Origin: an uncultured Alphaproteobacteria bacterium
GTDB lineage: Bacteria; Pseudomonadota; Alphaproteobacteria; HIMB59; GCA-002718135
Length of the DNA: 62,466 nt
Assembly: GCA_902618015.1 (NCBI GenBank)
Contig: CACMYX010000006.1
Coordinates: 1 to 62,466 of the forward strand
Reading direction: 5' to 3'
Below the pieces are notes generated by a model. That model searched no databases, was not told the origin of the DNA, and worked only from the letters and a program-made list of their open reading frames with translations. The position numbers were made by a program, and so were the translations under genes. Position 1 is the stretch's first letter, and each line of letters opens with the position of its first letter. Positions 9,108 to 18,092 of the stretch are shown one piece after another.

Positions 9108-9452
9108 ATGTCTAAATTCATAAGTGTAGTTAAATTTAAAGTGAAAAAAGAAAAAGAGAATAACTTTATTGAAGCAATGCAAAAATTTAATTTACCAGAT
9201 GGTTTAATTTATAGAAAATTAATTAAAATAGATGAATATTATTATTGCAGTATAATTGAATGGGTAAATGAGCAAGCTTTGCAAAATGCAAGACCTCACA
9301 TGATTGCTTTTCTTGATACAATTAGAAATATGTTAATAGAGTTTAGTCAAGATTTAGGTATTACAGATCCAGCATCCGGCCCTGTACTGATTGATCAAAG
9401 TGGTCTAGTAGCAGAACCTGGAAACACTATTACTGGTAAAATAAAAGTATAA
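9108..9452 (+). CDS. Small ABM-like (ferredoxin-fold) protein of unknown function
   Basis: A 114-residue soluble protein with no signal peptide. The N-terminal beta strand FISVVKFKVKKEKENNFIEA, a central GLIYRKLIKIDEYYYCSIIE and a following helix resemble the dimeric alpha/beta-barrel fold of antibiotic-biosynthesis-monooxygenase-like proteins. The tail after residue 85 is Pro/Gly-rich (ITDPASGPVLIDQSG). It is transcribed divergently from a winged-helix regulator and MFS exporter across a palindrome, suggesting a small-molecule-responsive unit. Enzymatic activity is not established; the family call is tentative. Confidence 0.5.
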   Translation: MSKFISVVKFKVKKEKENNFIEAMQKFNLPDGLIYRKLIKIDEYYYCSIIEWVNEQALQNARPHMIAFLDTIRNMLIEFSQDLGITDPASGPVLIDQSGLVAEPGNTITGKIKV

Positions 9453-9507
9453 AATATAGTTTCATAAATAAAATTAAGTTTATATGTCTTACAATTGATG
9501 ATTATTA

Positions 9508-10605
9508 ATGAATTTTAAAATCTTTAAAACTTTTATTATTATATTATTCTTTAGTTTTAATTTGATTGCTAAAGATTTGACTTTGCAAACCTTTAATGAA
9601 CTTAAAATAGAATTAACAAATAATAAAATTACTATTGATCAGTTTAATGAAAAAATTAATGAGTTTGATATAACTTCTGATATTTTTGAAATATCTAGAG
9701 ATCTTTTTTTTGATGATGCTTTATCACTAGAAGACTATTTAGAAGTAATTGAAAATGTTCTAATCAACAAAAGCTCTTTAATCCAAAAAAATGAAAGCAA
9801 TAATGTAATAGAAAGTGTTACTTCAGTAATGAATGGAGAGTACATATTTAAAACTGAAATAACTAATCTAAGCCAATATATTGTTGGTGATTTTATTTAT
9901 GGAGAATTATTTGAAAATAAATTTATATTTGAAAACAATGAATTAAAAGAAATTTATCTAACTCAAAATAATGAAGAATTATTAAATTTTTCAAAAACTA
10001 AATTAATTATAGATGAGAAAAACTTTATTATTAAATCTAATGTAATTGATCCTTCAGATCCAGCAGCACCTTTAAAATACAGATTTGAAGGAAATATTGA
10101 TGATGATAAAATCAATGGAAAGATGACAATTTCTTACTACGGAAATGACCTTCCACAAGGTACTATTCTTGTTGAAGCTAATACAATTAATAAAATAGAA
10201 AAAAATTTAGACTCAAATATTGTCGATAATAATAAAGAAATAAATTTGAAATTAAAAATTGTAAGAGTCAATACAAACGTTCCAACAGAATTAGATGCAA
10301 AAATAAATAATATTGAAATATTAACTTTCCTGATCGATGAAGATAAAGTTAAAGAAATTAAATATGAAGAAAAGTCTAATAATTTTTTTACTAAGAAAAA
10401 TATAAGATCATTTAAAGATATAAAAATTAAATTAATAAATCAAAATATTTTGAAGGGAAAATCTAGGCTAGTTTTAAAACAATTTAGTAGTGAAAATGTA
10501 TCAATTTATTGGAATATTGATTTATCAATGGACAATCCATTTGGAAATGTTGTACTTGAATTAGTTGGAAGAGGTCCTCAAATTGAGTTTATCCCAATAA
10601 AATAG
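9508..10605 (+). CDS. Exported protein of unknown function, beta-rich (365 aa)
   Basis: The ATG at 9508 begins a clear signal peptide (MNFKIFKTFIIILFFSFNLIAK), so the product is periplasmic or secreted. The mature protein begins with a helical stretch (QTFNELKIELTNNKITIDQF) that resembles a short SHOCT-like segment. Alternating strands rich in Lys, Asn, Ile and Glu follow, with no catalytic motif, transmembrane segment or Cys pairs. It lies between the ABM-like gene and another large exported protein on the same strand, with about 100 nt to the next gene, so co-transcription is possible but not shown. I do not recognise the family. Confidence 0.6.
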   Translation: MNFKIFKTFIIILFFSFNLIAKDLTLQTFNELKIELTNNKITIDQFNEKINEFDITSDIFEISRDLFFDDALSLEDYLEVIENVLINKSSLIQKNESNNVIESVTSVMNGEYIFKTEITNLSQYIVGDFIYGELFENKFIFENNELKEIYLTQNNEELLNFSKTKLIIDEKNFIIKSNVIDPSDPAAPLKYRFEGNIDDDKINGKMTISYYGNDLPQGTILVEANTINKIEKNLDSNIVDNNKEINLKLKIVRVNTNVPTELDAKINNIEILTFLIDEDKVKEIKYEEKSNNFFTKKNIRSFKDIKIKLINQNILKGKSRLVLKQFSSENVSIYWNIDLSMDNPFGNVVLELVGRGPQIEFIPIK

Positions 10606-10706
10606 ATAAAAATATTAATTTTTTGATTATTTTTATTTGATTAAACTTTTTTTTATTTTTTATCTATTTATTATTTTTTATTATTATTTAAGATGGATAA
10701 TTTCTG
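10606..10706. other. T-rich intergenic stretch upstream of the 1117-aa gene
   Basis: About 100 nt almost devoid of G and C, with repeated T-runs on the plus strand (10619-10680). This could be intrinsically bent promoter DNA or simply a U-rich 3' end of the previous transcript. No hairpin stem or convincing -35/-10 pair was found. The sequence GATGG at 10692-10696 may act as a weak ribosome-binding site. Confidence 0.3.
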
Positions 10707-13700
10707 ATGAAAATAATTAATAAAAAAAATGTATTAATTTTAATTATCGCAATAACTTTTTTTGGAAATTTTGCATATGGTGCAAGTGAAAAATCTTTGC
10801 TTTTAGCATTAAATATAGAGTGCAGTGCTGATAAAAAAGGAAAAAAACCTTGGAGAGATAATTTTTTTGGCTTTGCAACCGAGCATAGTTTTCATGCGAG
10901 TAGGTGGTGGAATGGATCAGGGGATAAGTTTGGAGAAATTGGTCAACACACTTTTGACGCAACTAGAACAAATAAATCTTTAGTAATTAATGGCGAAGGT
11001 TCATGGATTGATAATAAAAATAACAAACCATGGAAATTACAATTCGTTTCAAAAGGCAACAAATCAATTTTAGAACATTTAGAAAATGGTATTGAAGGAT
11101 ATGAAAGTAGCGGTCAACATAGAAGAGAATGTGTAATTAAACTTCTTAATCAAGTTGAGGCAAGTGATGCAATACAGCTTGGATCTTACACAAAAGTAAT
11201 GTCAGCTCTTAGAAAACAAATAGATAATATTAAAGAAAGAAATGATAATTTACTAAATCTTAATAATGACTACACTCAAAGAATTGAATCTTTAGATAAT
11301 CTTATAGTTACTTTAAAAAAAGAAAAAAATACTAACTTAGAAAAAATTGCTGGCTTAAATTCTGAATTAGAAAAAAATAAAAATAATTCTGAATTTGAAA
11401 TTAAGTATAACGAATTAACTAAGCAAATTCAAAATTTTACAAAAGAGTTAGAAATATCAAATAAAGAAAATATTAATTTAGAAAAAGAAATATCATTACT
11501 TAAAGAATCAGAAAATTCTCTTTTGAACTCTATCGTTGATAATAATAAAGAAATTGACTCTCTTACAGGTATTAATTTATCATTAATGGATAAAATTGAT
11601 TTATATGAAAAGAAAGAAAAAGAATTAACTCAAATAATAGAGGAAAATGAAAATCAAAGACAAGAAGAAGAGAGACTTATTAATGAAAAAAAACAAAAGG
11701 ATGAAAAACTAGCTGAAGAAAGAAGATTAGCAGAAGAAAAAAAACTTAAAGAAAAGAAAGAGTTAGAAAAAAAAGCTCAAGAGGAATTAAATCAAAAATT
11801 AGCACTTTTAACTGAAGAAACAGATTTAGAAAAAGCTCAAAATTTTTTATTAAATCTTGAAAGTTTTATTAAAGAATACCCAGCTGAATTTGATATTATT
11901 ATTATATCTGAATATTTTATTGCAACTAGATCAATACTTAATGGAGATTTGAATTCTACTAACGAGGTTAAACTAAATGAGTTTAAGGATTATGTGAATC
12001 AAAATAGTGAGTTGTATCTCAACTATTCTAATGAAATTTCTAAAAATACACAAAATGAAAAATTAAATAAAATTAATGAAGCAATACTAGGTTTAGAGAA
12101 TAGTATCAATGAGTTAAAGTTAATTATGGTCAATAATCAGCAATCAGCCAATTTACAAAAATGGACTGATAGAGTCAAGTTGGCAGAAAATTCACTTCAA
12201 GAATTAAAGAGTATTGAAGATTTAATAAATTCGAAAAACAATATTGATGATTTAATCAAGATTAAAGTACAAGCAGATAAAGCAATTGTTGATTTAAATA
12301 AAACTAAAGATGAGTTGAAAATTTATTTACAAGAAAATTTGACTACTGATTTAGCACCATTAATTTTAGAACAAATTAAAGTAATAGAAGATTCTATTGT
12401 TACAGAAAATGTTGAAAATATAATTAATATAAATGAAGAAACTAAAGAATTTATTAATAAAAAAATTATTGAGCCAGAAGAAAAAAAGAAAGCTGAGGAA
12501 ATTGAAAATGAAAGAAAAAAATTAGTTGAAGAGCAAAACAAAAAATTTGAAGAAATATTTGAAAAACATAATGCAAAAAATGATTATCAAAAACAAATTG
12601 TAAAATTACTAAATTTCTTACAAATATCTTTCGAAAGAATAGAATTCTCCAAAAGGGATAATGTTATTAAGATTTATAATATTACAGATGACTCTAATGC
12701 TTTTAATTTGGATGAATTAAGAATTACTAAATTAAATAAAGAGTACTTAGAGAGTTGGTTTAAGATAAATGAAAAATATGATTATCTGATTGACATATCA
12801 GATTTTAATGAACTACCAAAAATAGAATATTTAGGTGAAATTGCTGAAAGTATTAACTTTTATGGACTATCAGATTATAGCATATTACGTGGTGATACCA
12901 CATTTGAGGAAATAGGTATCAATGGTCTTGATTTTTCAAGTTTTGATAAACTTAAAACTGCTATTAATTCAAGTTTTATAAATGAAAGTGATAAGGATTT
13001 ATTAAGCCTCATTCTAAGTTCTAAATTTGATAAATTTTATATAAAAAATTACGCTCAATCCGAATATGATCCAGTATCACTAAAATATTTTGAAATTGCT
13101 GATTGGAATCAGTTCTCATTTGAAAAAATTGAATTACAGGATTTAAAGATAGAAGCTGAAACTAATAAGTTGAATTTAGAAAAATTTATTGTTAGCAATT
13201 TCTCTTTAGATAATAATTCTATTCTTAATCTACTTGGTTCAGAAGAAACACAACAATTACTATTAAGTGGAGATTATTCTGAAATATTTAATTCATTTAT
13301 TTCATTGGAAAATTTAGAAATTAATAACTTTAAAGTAAATATTGATAACCAAGATGTATTTATTTTAGATAATGCAAAAATAAATGATATTAAATTTGAT
13401 TATTTTGGAGCTAATAATGATATTAAAGTTCCAACCAGCTTTAATTTTGAAATTAATGGAGCTGATTTTAATTATGAAGAATTCCGCGACGTAAGTGGAG
13501 GTTTAGGATTCTTAGATGGTTTGATAGATGATTTGGATTATGAAAAGATAAAATTTGATTTTAAATCAGGTTGGGAATGGGATACAAATAGAAACAATAT
13601 TTTATTTGATTTAGATTTGGGTATAACTGATGCCGCTTCCTTAACTATATCTTCTAATTTCATTGATTTGGATACAAAAATACTCAACATTCAAGGAGGT

Positions 13701-14060
13701 CCATTATTAACATATTTAATGACTTCTCCTAAATTAAAAGAGTTAACGATATCACTTAATGATAACTCACTAAAAGATAAACTTTTAGATTATGTTGCAA
13801 ATGAACAAAATATGACAACACGACAGTTGAAAGATTTTGTAATTCAATCAATGGATATATACTCTAATACCTTAGGAATTGATCAAGGTTTAGCAAAAGA
13901 TTTTATAGAAGCTTTATCAAACTTTATTGAAAAAAGTAATAAGATTGTCCTATCTATAAAGCCTTCAGATCCTGTATCAGTAAATGATCTAACACCAGAT
14001 ATGATAGGACAAAATTATAATGGACTAATAAATAAATTAAATATTAGTATTGGCAATTAA
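10707..14060 (+). CDS. Large exported coiled-coil protein of unknown function (1117 aa)
   Basis: A signal peptide spans residues 1-25 (core NVLILIIAITFFGNFAYG). Residues 27-150 form a compact domain rich in Trp and His (KPWRDNFFGFATEHSFHASR) bounded by Cys39 and Cys142, which could pair in the periplasm. Residues about 165-380 are a long Glu/Lys-rich coiled coil, with further helical segments to about 640. The C-terminal ~450 residues are beta-rich, with repeating Leu/Ile/Asn strands (ENLEINNFKVNIDNQDVFIL) reminiscent of AsmA/DUF945-like envelope proteins, and end in a segment containing SIKPSDPVSVNDLTP. An envelope-spanning or tethering role is plausible from the layout only. No enzyme motif is seen. 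The low-complexity coiled coil makes distant matches unreliable. Confidence 0.6.
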   Translation: MKIINKKNVLILIIAITFFGNFAYGASEKSLLLALNIECSADKKGKKPWRDNFFGFATEHSFHASRWWNGSGDKFGEIGQHTFDATRTNKSLVINGEGSWIDNKNNKPWKLQFVSKGNKSILEHLENGIEGYESSGQHRRECVIKLLNQVEASDAIQLGSYTKVMSALRKQIDNIKERNDNLLNLNNDYTQRIESLDNLIVTLKKEKNTNLEKIAGLNSELEKNKNNSEFEIKYNELTKQIQNFTKELEISNKENINLEKEISLLKESENSLLNSIVDNNKEIDSLTGINLSLMDKIDLYEKKEKELTQIIEENENQRQEEERLINEKKQKDEKLAEERRLAEEKKLKEKKELEKKAQEELNQKLALLTEETDLEKAQNFLLNLESFIKEYPAEFDIIIISEYFIATRSILNGDLNSTNEVKLNEFKDYVNQNSELYLNYSNEISKNTQNEKLNKINEAILGLENSINELKLIMVNNQQSANLQKWTDRVKLAENSLQELKSIEDLINSKNNIDDLIKIKVQADKAIVDLNKTKDELKIYLQENLTTDLAPLILEQIKVIEDSIVTENVENIININEETKEFINKKIIEPEEKKKAEEIENERKKLVEEQNKKFEEIFEKHNAKNDYQKQIVKLLNFLQISFERIEFSKRDNVIKIYNITDDSNAFNLDELRITKLNKEYLESWFKINEKYDYLIDISDFNELPKIEYLGEIAESINFYGLSDYSILRGDTTFEEIGINGLDFSSFDKLKTAINSSFINESDKDLLSLILSSKFDKFYIKNYAQSEYDPVSLKYFEIADWNQFSFEKIELQDLKIEAETNKLNLEKFIVSNFSLDNNSILNLLGSEETQQLLLSGDYSEIFNSFISLENLEINNFKVNIDNQDVFILDNAKINDIKFDYFGANNDIKVPTSFNFEINGADFNYEEFRDVSGGLGFLDGLIDDLDYEKIKFDFKSGWEWDTNRNNILFDLDLGITDAASLTISSNFIDLDTKILNIQGGPLLTYLMTSPKLKELTISLNDNSLKDKLLDYVANEQNMTTRQLKDFVIQSMDIYSNTLGIDQGLAKDFIEALSNFIEKSNKIVLSIKPSDPVSVNDLTPDMIGQNYNGLINKLNISIGN

Positions 14061-14300
14061 CAATAAAATATTTAACTTAATAACTTTGCTAATTTAAAAA
14101 TGAAAAAAATTCTAGTTATAAATAATTTAAATTTAGAAATCCTAAAACTAAGTAAAATACTTAAGAAATCTTAATTTATTAATATAATTACAAACTTAAT
14201 TGACTGAAAATCGTTGTTGGCGGTTCAATTCCGCCCTTGGGTACAACTTTTATAATTTATTACTTTCTTAATTTTTAATTTCAAGTTAATTTATAGTTTG
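14061..14300. other. Intergenic region between accessory genes and the PQQ operon
   Basis: This 240-nt gap contains the tRNA-Phe fragment. It also contains a 24-codon open frame at 14101-14175 whose first residues MKKILVINNLNL loosely resemble the start of type II dehydroquinase (KILVINGPNLNLL). It is too short and too poorly conserved to call. The remainder is plain AT-rich DNA without a recognised promoter or terminator. Confidence 0.4.
14202..14246 (+). pseudogene. 3'-half fragment of a tRNA-Phe(GAA) gene; candidate integration scar
   Basis: The sequence contains the anticodon loop of tRNA-Phe (CTGAAAA, anticodon GAA, within GACTGAAAATC). A short variable region follows, then a perfect T-arm, GGCGG (14219-14223) / CCGCC (14231-14235), enclosing TTCAATT, and then CTTGGGTA as the 3' acceptor strand. 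No D-arm or matching 5' acceptor strand (expected about GCCCAAG) exists upstream, so this is not a whole tRNA. A 3' half starting at the anticodon loop is the usual duplication left when a tyrosine-recombinase element integrates in a tRNA gene. By that logic the intact tRNA-Phe should lie to the left, with the accessory region between. No integrase is visible in the window. Confidence 0.6.
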
Positions 14301-16517
14301 ATGAGACGTTTTTCAATAATGTCAATATTATTTATTTTTGTTTTATCCACGTTTTTTTTCCTAAAATTTATTATTGCTGATACCGGTTTTACTTTTGCCT
14401 ATGATTACTTTTTAAACAAACTTGAGTTAAACAGCACTCAAAATCTTGTTTCAATAAAATATAACATACATGAATTTGAAAATTCTAAAGACTCAAATTT
14501 TATGTTTGAAGAAATAAAAGGTTTTAGGAATAAATTTATTACAAAAAAAATTAAAAAATATAAACCTAGTACTGATCAATTAAATGAAACAGATGAATGG
14601 ATAAGATCTAATGGTGGAAATTTCTCAAATAAATTTTCAGTATTTAATCAAATAAATAAAAATAATATAAACAATTTGAAATTAGAATTTAAAATTGATT
14701 TAAATAACAAAATTTTTAAAAAAAATTGGATGAACAATGTTGAAACAAATCCAATTTTTTATGATGGATTATTGTATGTTGTAACTCCGTTTAAAGAATT
14801 ACTAGCTATAGATATTACTAATAAAAAAATTAAATGGACATTCAAATCTCTTAAAAAAATTGACTCAAGAGGAATGACTCTATGGATTAATAAAGAAAAT
14901 AAAGAAGATTCTTGTATATTTATTCCTATAAGAAATGGAATTTTTTGTATTAATTATAAAACAGGTAAATTAAATAATAGATTAGGTAATAATGGATTTA
15001 TCAAAACTGGAATTGTCAGAGCAGCACCTGTAATTTGGAAAGATAATGTAGTAGTAGCGACTGTTAATGATCAGAAAGTAAAGATTATTTCTCTATTTGA
15101 TGGCACTGTAACTGACATAATCAACATACATCCAAAAAATAGAAAATTTAAAGGTGGAAGTCCATGGGGCGGGATATCATTAGATAAAAAAAATAATCTG
15201 CTTTTCTTAACTACAGGAAATCCTAGACCTGCTCTAATTGGCACATCAAGACCTGGAAAGAATAAAAATGCTAATAGCGTAATATCTATTGATTTAAATC
15301 AAAAAAAAATATTATGGACATTTCAGGAAGTTGCTCATGATTTATGGGATTATGACATAGCATCCCCCCCACTTCTAACTACAATAAAGATAGATGATAA
15401 TCTTATAGATGTAGTAATAATTACTACAAAAATTGGGAATACTTTAATTTTTGATAGACATAAAGGCACATCATTACATGATATTAATTATATTAATGCT
15501 CCAAAATCAGATTTTATAAATGAAAAAGCATCTCCTAAACAAATAATAAATCTAATTCCAGAACCATTTATGAAATTAAATTTATCCAAAGATGATTTTG
15601 ATAACAGGTTAATTGGAGAAAAAAATAAAATAATAAATAACATAGATGACTACAATTTTGGTACATTTGTACCACCTTCATTTAAAAAAAATGTAATTGT
15701 TTATGGCCTTCATGGTGGAGCTCAATGGCCAGGTCCAGTATTCGATCCATATAATCAGAATATTTATTTACAAGTTAATCAAATTCCTTGGCAGTTAAAA
15801 CTATACATTAGTTCAGATGAAAGCTACCCTAATGAAATGCAAGAAGCATATAATTTATATGAGACACATTGTGCTTCGTGTCATAGAAAAAATAGATCAG
15901 GTAATTACAAAACTATAGACGAAAAAATTGTAAATTATGTTCCTAGCTTAATTAAAATACATGATAAAAAATTTGAAAATTTTAAAAGTTTCTCTAAACA
16001 AGTTAGCAAAAAACATAAATTAAAATTTAATAATAAAGATTTATCAGAAATACATAACTTATTTGTAAATTGGGATAATAAAATTAAAAATTCTAAAAAT
16101 TATAATGAAAATTTTCAATGGTCACAATTTTTATATTCAGATGATTTACCTGTTACAAAGCCTCCTTGGGGAAAAATAGTATCTTTAAATATAATAAATG
16201 GAAATATAAACTGGGAGATTCCAAGTGGTTATATAAAAAATAAAAAAATAGGAACATCTAATTTTGGTGGATTAATAGCTACATCGGGAAATTTAATTTT
16301 TTCTACAGGAACAAATGACAAAAAGGTTGTTGCTATTGATAGCAAAAACGGTGATGAGCTCTGGTCATATACTATGAAAGCAGCTGGCAGTACTGCTCCA
16401 ATAACTTTTATGTCAGATAACAAACAATATTTAGCTGTTATTTCTTCAGGAGGAAGATATCATAATTATTCTAAAAAATATGGTGAATTATATATATTTA
16501 GCTTAAAAAGTAATTAG
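14301..16517 (+). CDS. Membrane-anchored PQQ-dependent dehydrogenase with internal cytochrome c domain
   Basis: A 738-residue quinoprotein of the glucose/quinate dehydrogenase type. The ATG at 14301 is preferred over the adjacent TTG. A single N-terminal hydrophobic segment (MSILFIFVLSTFFFLKFIIA) anchors or exports it. Beta-propeller signatures include VAHDLWDYDIASPPLL in the middle and, near the end, SNFGGLIATSGNLIFSTGT and AAGSTAPITF, as in membrane glucose dehydrogenases. A haem c motif CASCH sits at about 524-528, inside an inserted cytochrome-like segment between propeller blades, so electrons could leave PQQ through a built-in haem. It would oxidise a sugar, polyol or alcohol in the periplasm; the substrate is unknown. 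It heads a five-gene string coupled by overlaps and 1-nt gaps. No PQQ biosynthesis genes are in the window. Confidence 0.88.
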   Translation: MRRFSIMSILFIFVLSTFFFLKFIIADTGFTFAYDYFLNKLELNSTQNLVSIKYNIHEFENSKDSNFMFEEIKGFRNKFITKKIKKYKPSTDQLNETDEWIRSNGGNFSNKFSVFNQINKNNINNLKLEFKIDLNNKIFKKNWMNNVETNPIFYDGLLYVVTPFKELLAIDITNKKIKWTFKSLKKIDSRGMTLWINKENKEDSCIFIPIRNGIFCINYKTGKLNNRLGNNGFIKTGIVRAAPVIWKDNVVVATVNDQKVKIISLFDGTVTDIINIHPKNRKFKGGSPWGGISLDKKNNLLFLTTGNPRPALIGTSRPGKNKNANSVISIDLNQKKILWTFQEVAHDLWDYDIASPPLLTTIKIDDNLIDVVIITTKIGNTLIFDRHKGTSLHDINYINAPKSDFINEKASPKQIINLIPEPFMKLNLSKDDFDNRLIGEKNKIINNIDDYNFGTFVPPSFKKNVIVYGLHGGAQWPGPVFDPYNQNIYLQVNQIPWQLKLYISSDESYPNEMQEAYNLYETHCASCHRKNRSGNYKTIDEKIVNYVPSLIKIHDKKFENFKSFSKQVSKKHKLKFNNKDLSEIHNLFVNWDNKIKNSKNYNENFQWSQFLYSDDLPVTKPPWGKIVSLNIINGNINWEIPSGYIKNKKIGTSNFGGLIATSGNLIFSTGTNDKKVVAIDSKNGDELWSYTMKAAGSTAPITFMSDNKQYLAVISSGGRYHNYSKKYGELYIFSLKSN

Positions 16518-17194
16518 TGGAAAATAGTTACAAAAAAAAATCAATTAAATACAGATTAGCTGATAAGTTTCAAAGACGTAACAGAGGTAATATATTTATG
16601 CTTCTGACAAATTATTATTTTTACCTTATTTCAAAAATTTGGAATTTTACAAAAGATAGTAGGGGATACATATTAGCACAACTAGATAAAAATTCTGTAA
16701 TTGCAGAAATTGGAGTATGGAAAGGCGATTTTTCAAATGAAATTTTTAAAATTGCAAAACCAAAAAAACTAATTCTTGTCGACCCATGGAAGTATGACAA
16801 AAATATTCGAGGTTGTGCCCCTCAGGTTGAAGGGAAAGAGCCACTGAGTCAGAAATATTTTGATAAAGCAAAAGAGGATACATACAAAAAATTTGAAGGA
16901 AGAGATGAGGTAACTATCTTAGAAACAGACTCTGAAAGTGCATCAATTGAATTTGAAAATAATTATTTTGACTATATTTATATTGATGGTGAACACTCAT
17001 ATAAAGCAGTTCATCAAGATCTTACTTATTGGTATCCAAAACTAAAATCTAATGGAATAATATTTGGTGATGATTTTTATTGGAGAGAAAAAGATAATTC
17101 TTTTAGTGTTAAAAAAGCTTATGAAGAATTTATTGCAAAAAATAAAATAAAAAAATGGTGCGTTTTTAAATCACAAATTTCTATAATAAAATGA
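16517..17194 (+). CDS. Class I SAM-dependent methyltransferase (Methyltransf_24-like)
   Basis: A 225-residue protein starting at a GTG that shares one base with the preceding TAG stop. The Rossmann SAM motif is visible as VIAEIGVWKGDFSNEI (61-76), with the acidic residue D89 after LILV (85-88) and a later YIYIDGEHSYKAVHQD, followed by a GIIFGDDFYW strand. This pattern is common in methyltransferases clustered with glycan or natural-product genes. An N-terminal basic and aromatic stretch (RNRGNIFMLLTNYYFYL) may associate with the membrane. It sits 1 nt before a glycosyltransferase-like gene, so a glycan or small-molecule methylation role is reasonable; the acceptor is unknown. Confidence 0.82.
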   Translation: MENSYKKKSIKYRLADKFQRRNRGNIFMLLTNYYFYLISKIWNFTKDSRGYILAQLDKNSVIAEIGVWKGDFSNEIFKIAKPKKLILVDPWKYDKNIRGCAPQVEGKEPLSQKYFDKAKEDTYKKFEGRDEVTILETDSESASIEFENNYFDYIYIDGEHSYKAVHQDLTYWYPKLKSNGIIFGDDFYWREKDNSFSVKKAYEEFIAKNKIKKWCVFKSQISIIK

Positions 17195-17195
17195 A

Positions 17196-18092
17196 ATGTA
17201 TAAAGACAAGATAATTGTTAGTTCCTCTGATAGCAAATACTTTCAACTTGTAAAAGAGCTATTTCTATCACTTAGAAAACATAAACTTTTAGATGAATAT
17301 CAATTTGGCATATTGGATACAGGTATGAATATTAAACAAATTTCATATTTTAGAGATAATAAAGTTAAAATTGAAAAAGCTATATGGAATGTAGATGTCC
17401 CAAAATATAAAATTCTTGGAAGAGATCATTTAAAGACACAGGTTGCTAGAGCTTTTATTCCCGAATATTTTTCAAATTATAAAATTTATATTTGGTTAGA
17501 TGCTGATTTGTGGATTAATGATATTGATTCATTTAAATTATATGAAATGGGAGCTATGCAAAACTGTATAGCCATAACACCTCAATCAGACAGAGCATAT
17601 TTCAATAATGCTAATATTGAGTGGTTTATGAATTTTCCAATTAAAGTTAAAACAATTAATTTTAAAAATATTGGAAAATCAATCTCAAAAAAACTTGCTA
17701 GAAAATATGCATTTTACTCAACACTTAATGCTGGAGCTTTTGCAATAAACTCAAATTTTGATATTTGGAATTGTTTCCAAAAAAATATTAAATTGGCTGC
17801 AAAAAAAGGACGAATTTTTGGAACTGATCAAGTTGCACTTGCTTTAACAATATATGAAGATAAAACACCAACACAATTTTTACCTGCGTATTGTAATTGG
17901 ATGTGTGATTTTCATCTACCAGTATATGATGAAATAAATAAAAAATTTTTAGAACCTTATATTCCTTATCATCCCCTAGCAATTATACATTTAGCAGGGA
18001 TGGATGAAATAAGATCAGATAAAGAATTAAAAATTGATATTCAAACTAAAAATGGAAGTAAAATAAAGAAATCGCTTAGGTTTAATGTTTAA
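17196..18092 (+). CDS. Glycosyltransferase-like protein (GT8-type DxD)
   Basis: A 298-residue soluble protein beginning 1 nt after the methyltransferase stop. The N-terminus (IIVSSSDSKYFQLVKELFLS) looks like a nucleotide-sugar binding start. The segment IYIWLDADLWINDI carries a DAD motif (residues 102-104), as in metal-dependent GT-A enzymes. Later features (LNAGAFAINS, then GTDQVALAL and a His-containing IIHLAG) match the pattern of GT8 or related DUF-type transferases. The 3' end overlaps the ABC permease start by 8 nt. Donor and acceptor are unknown. Pairing with a methyltransferase suggests decoration of a surface glycan or glycolipid, but a PQQ dehydrogenase and permeases in the same string make the pathway unclear. 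Confidence 0.7.
   Translation: MYKDKIIVSSSDSKYFQLVKELFLSLRKHKLLDEYQFGILDTGMNIKQISYFRDNKVKIEKAIWNVDVPKYKILGRDHLKTQVARAFIPEYFSNYKIYIWLDADLWINDIDSFKLYEMGAMQNCIAITPQSDRAYFNNANIEWFMNFPIKVKTINFKNIGKSISKKLARKYAFYSTLNAGAFAINSNFDIWNCFQKNIKLAAKKGRIFGTDQVALALTIYEDKTPTQFLPAYCNWMCDFHLPVYDEINKKFLEPYIPYHPLAIIHLAGMDEIRSDKELKIDIQTKNGSKIKKSLRFNV

Noticed and set aside
9027..9182. N-terminal extension of the winged-helix gene to 9182
   Set aside because: It would run through the palindrome and into the divergent gene; the translated extension is a Phe/Tyr/Ile-rich stretch without family likeness, whereas the ATG at 9026 gives a normal protein.
10606..10706. T-rich block as a replication origin or terminator
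   Set aside because: No DnaA boxes, iterons or GC-rich hairpin; it is explained by AT-rich intergenic DNA.
14150..14250. A complete tRNA-Phe gene
   Set aside because: Only the anticodon loop to the 3' acceptor strand is present; there is no D-arm or 5' acceptor half, and the anticodon stem is imperfect.
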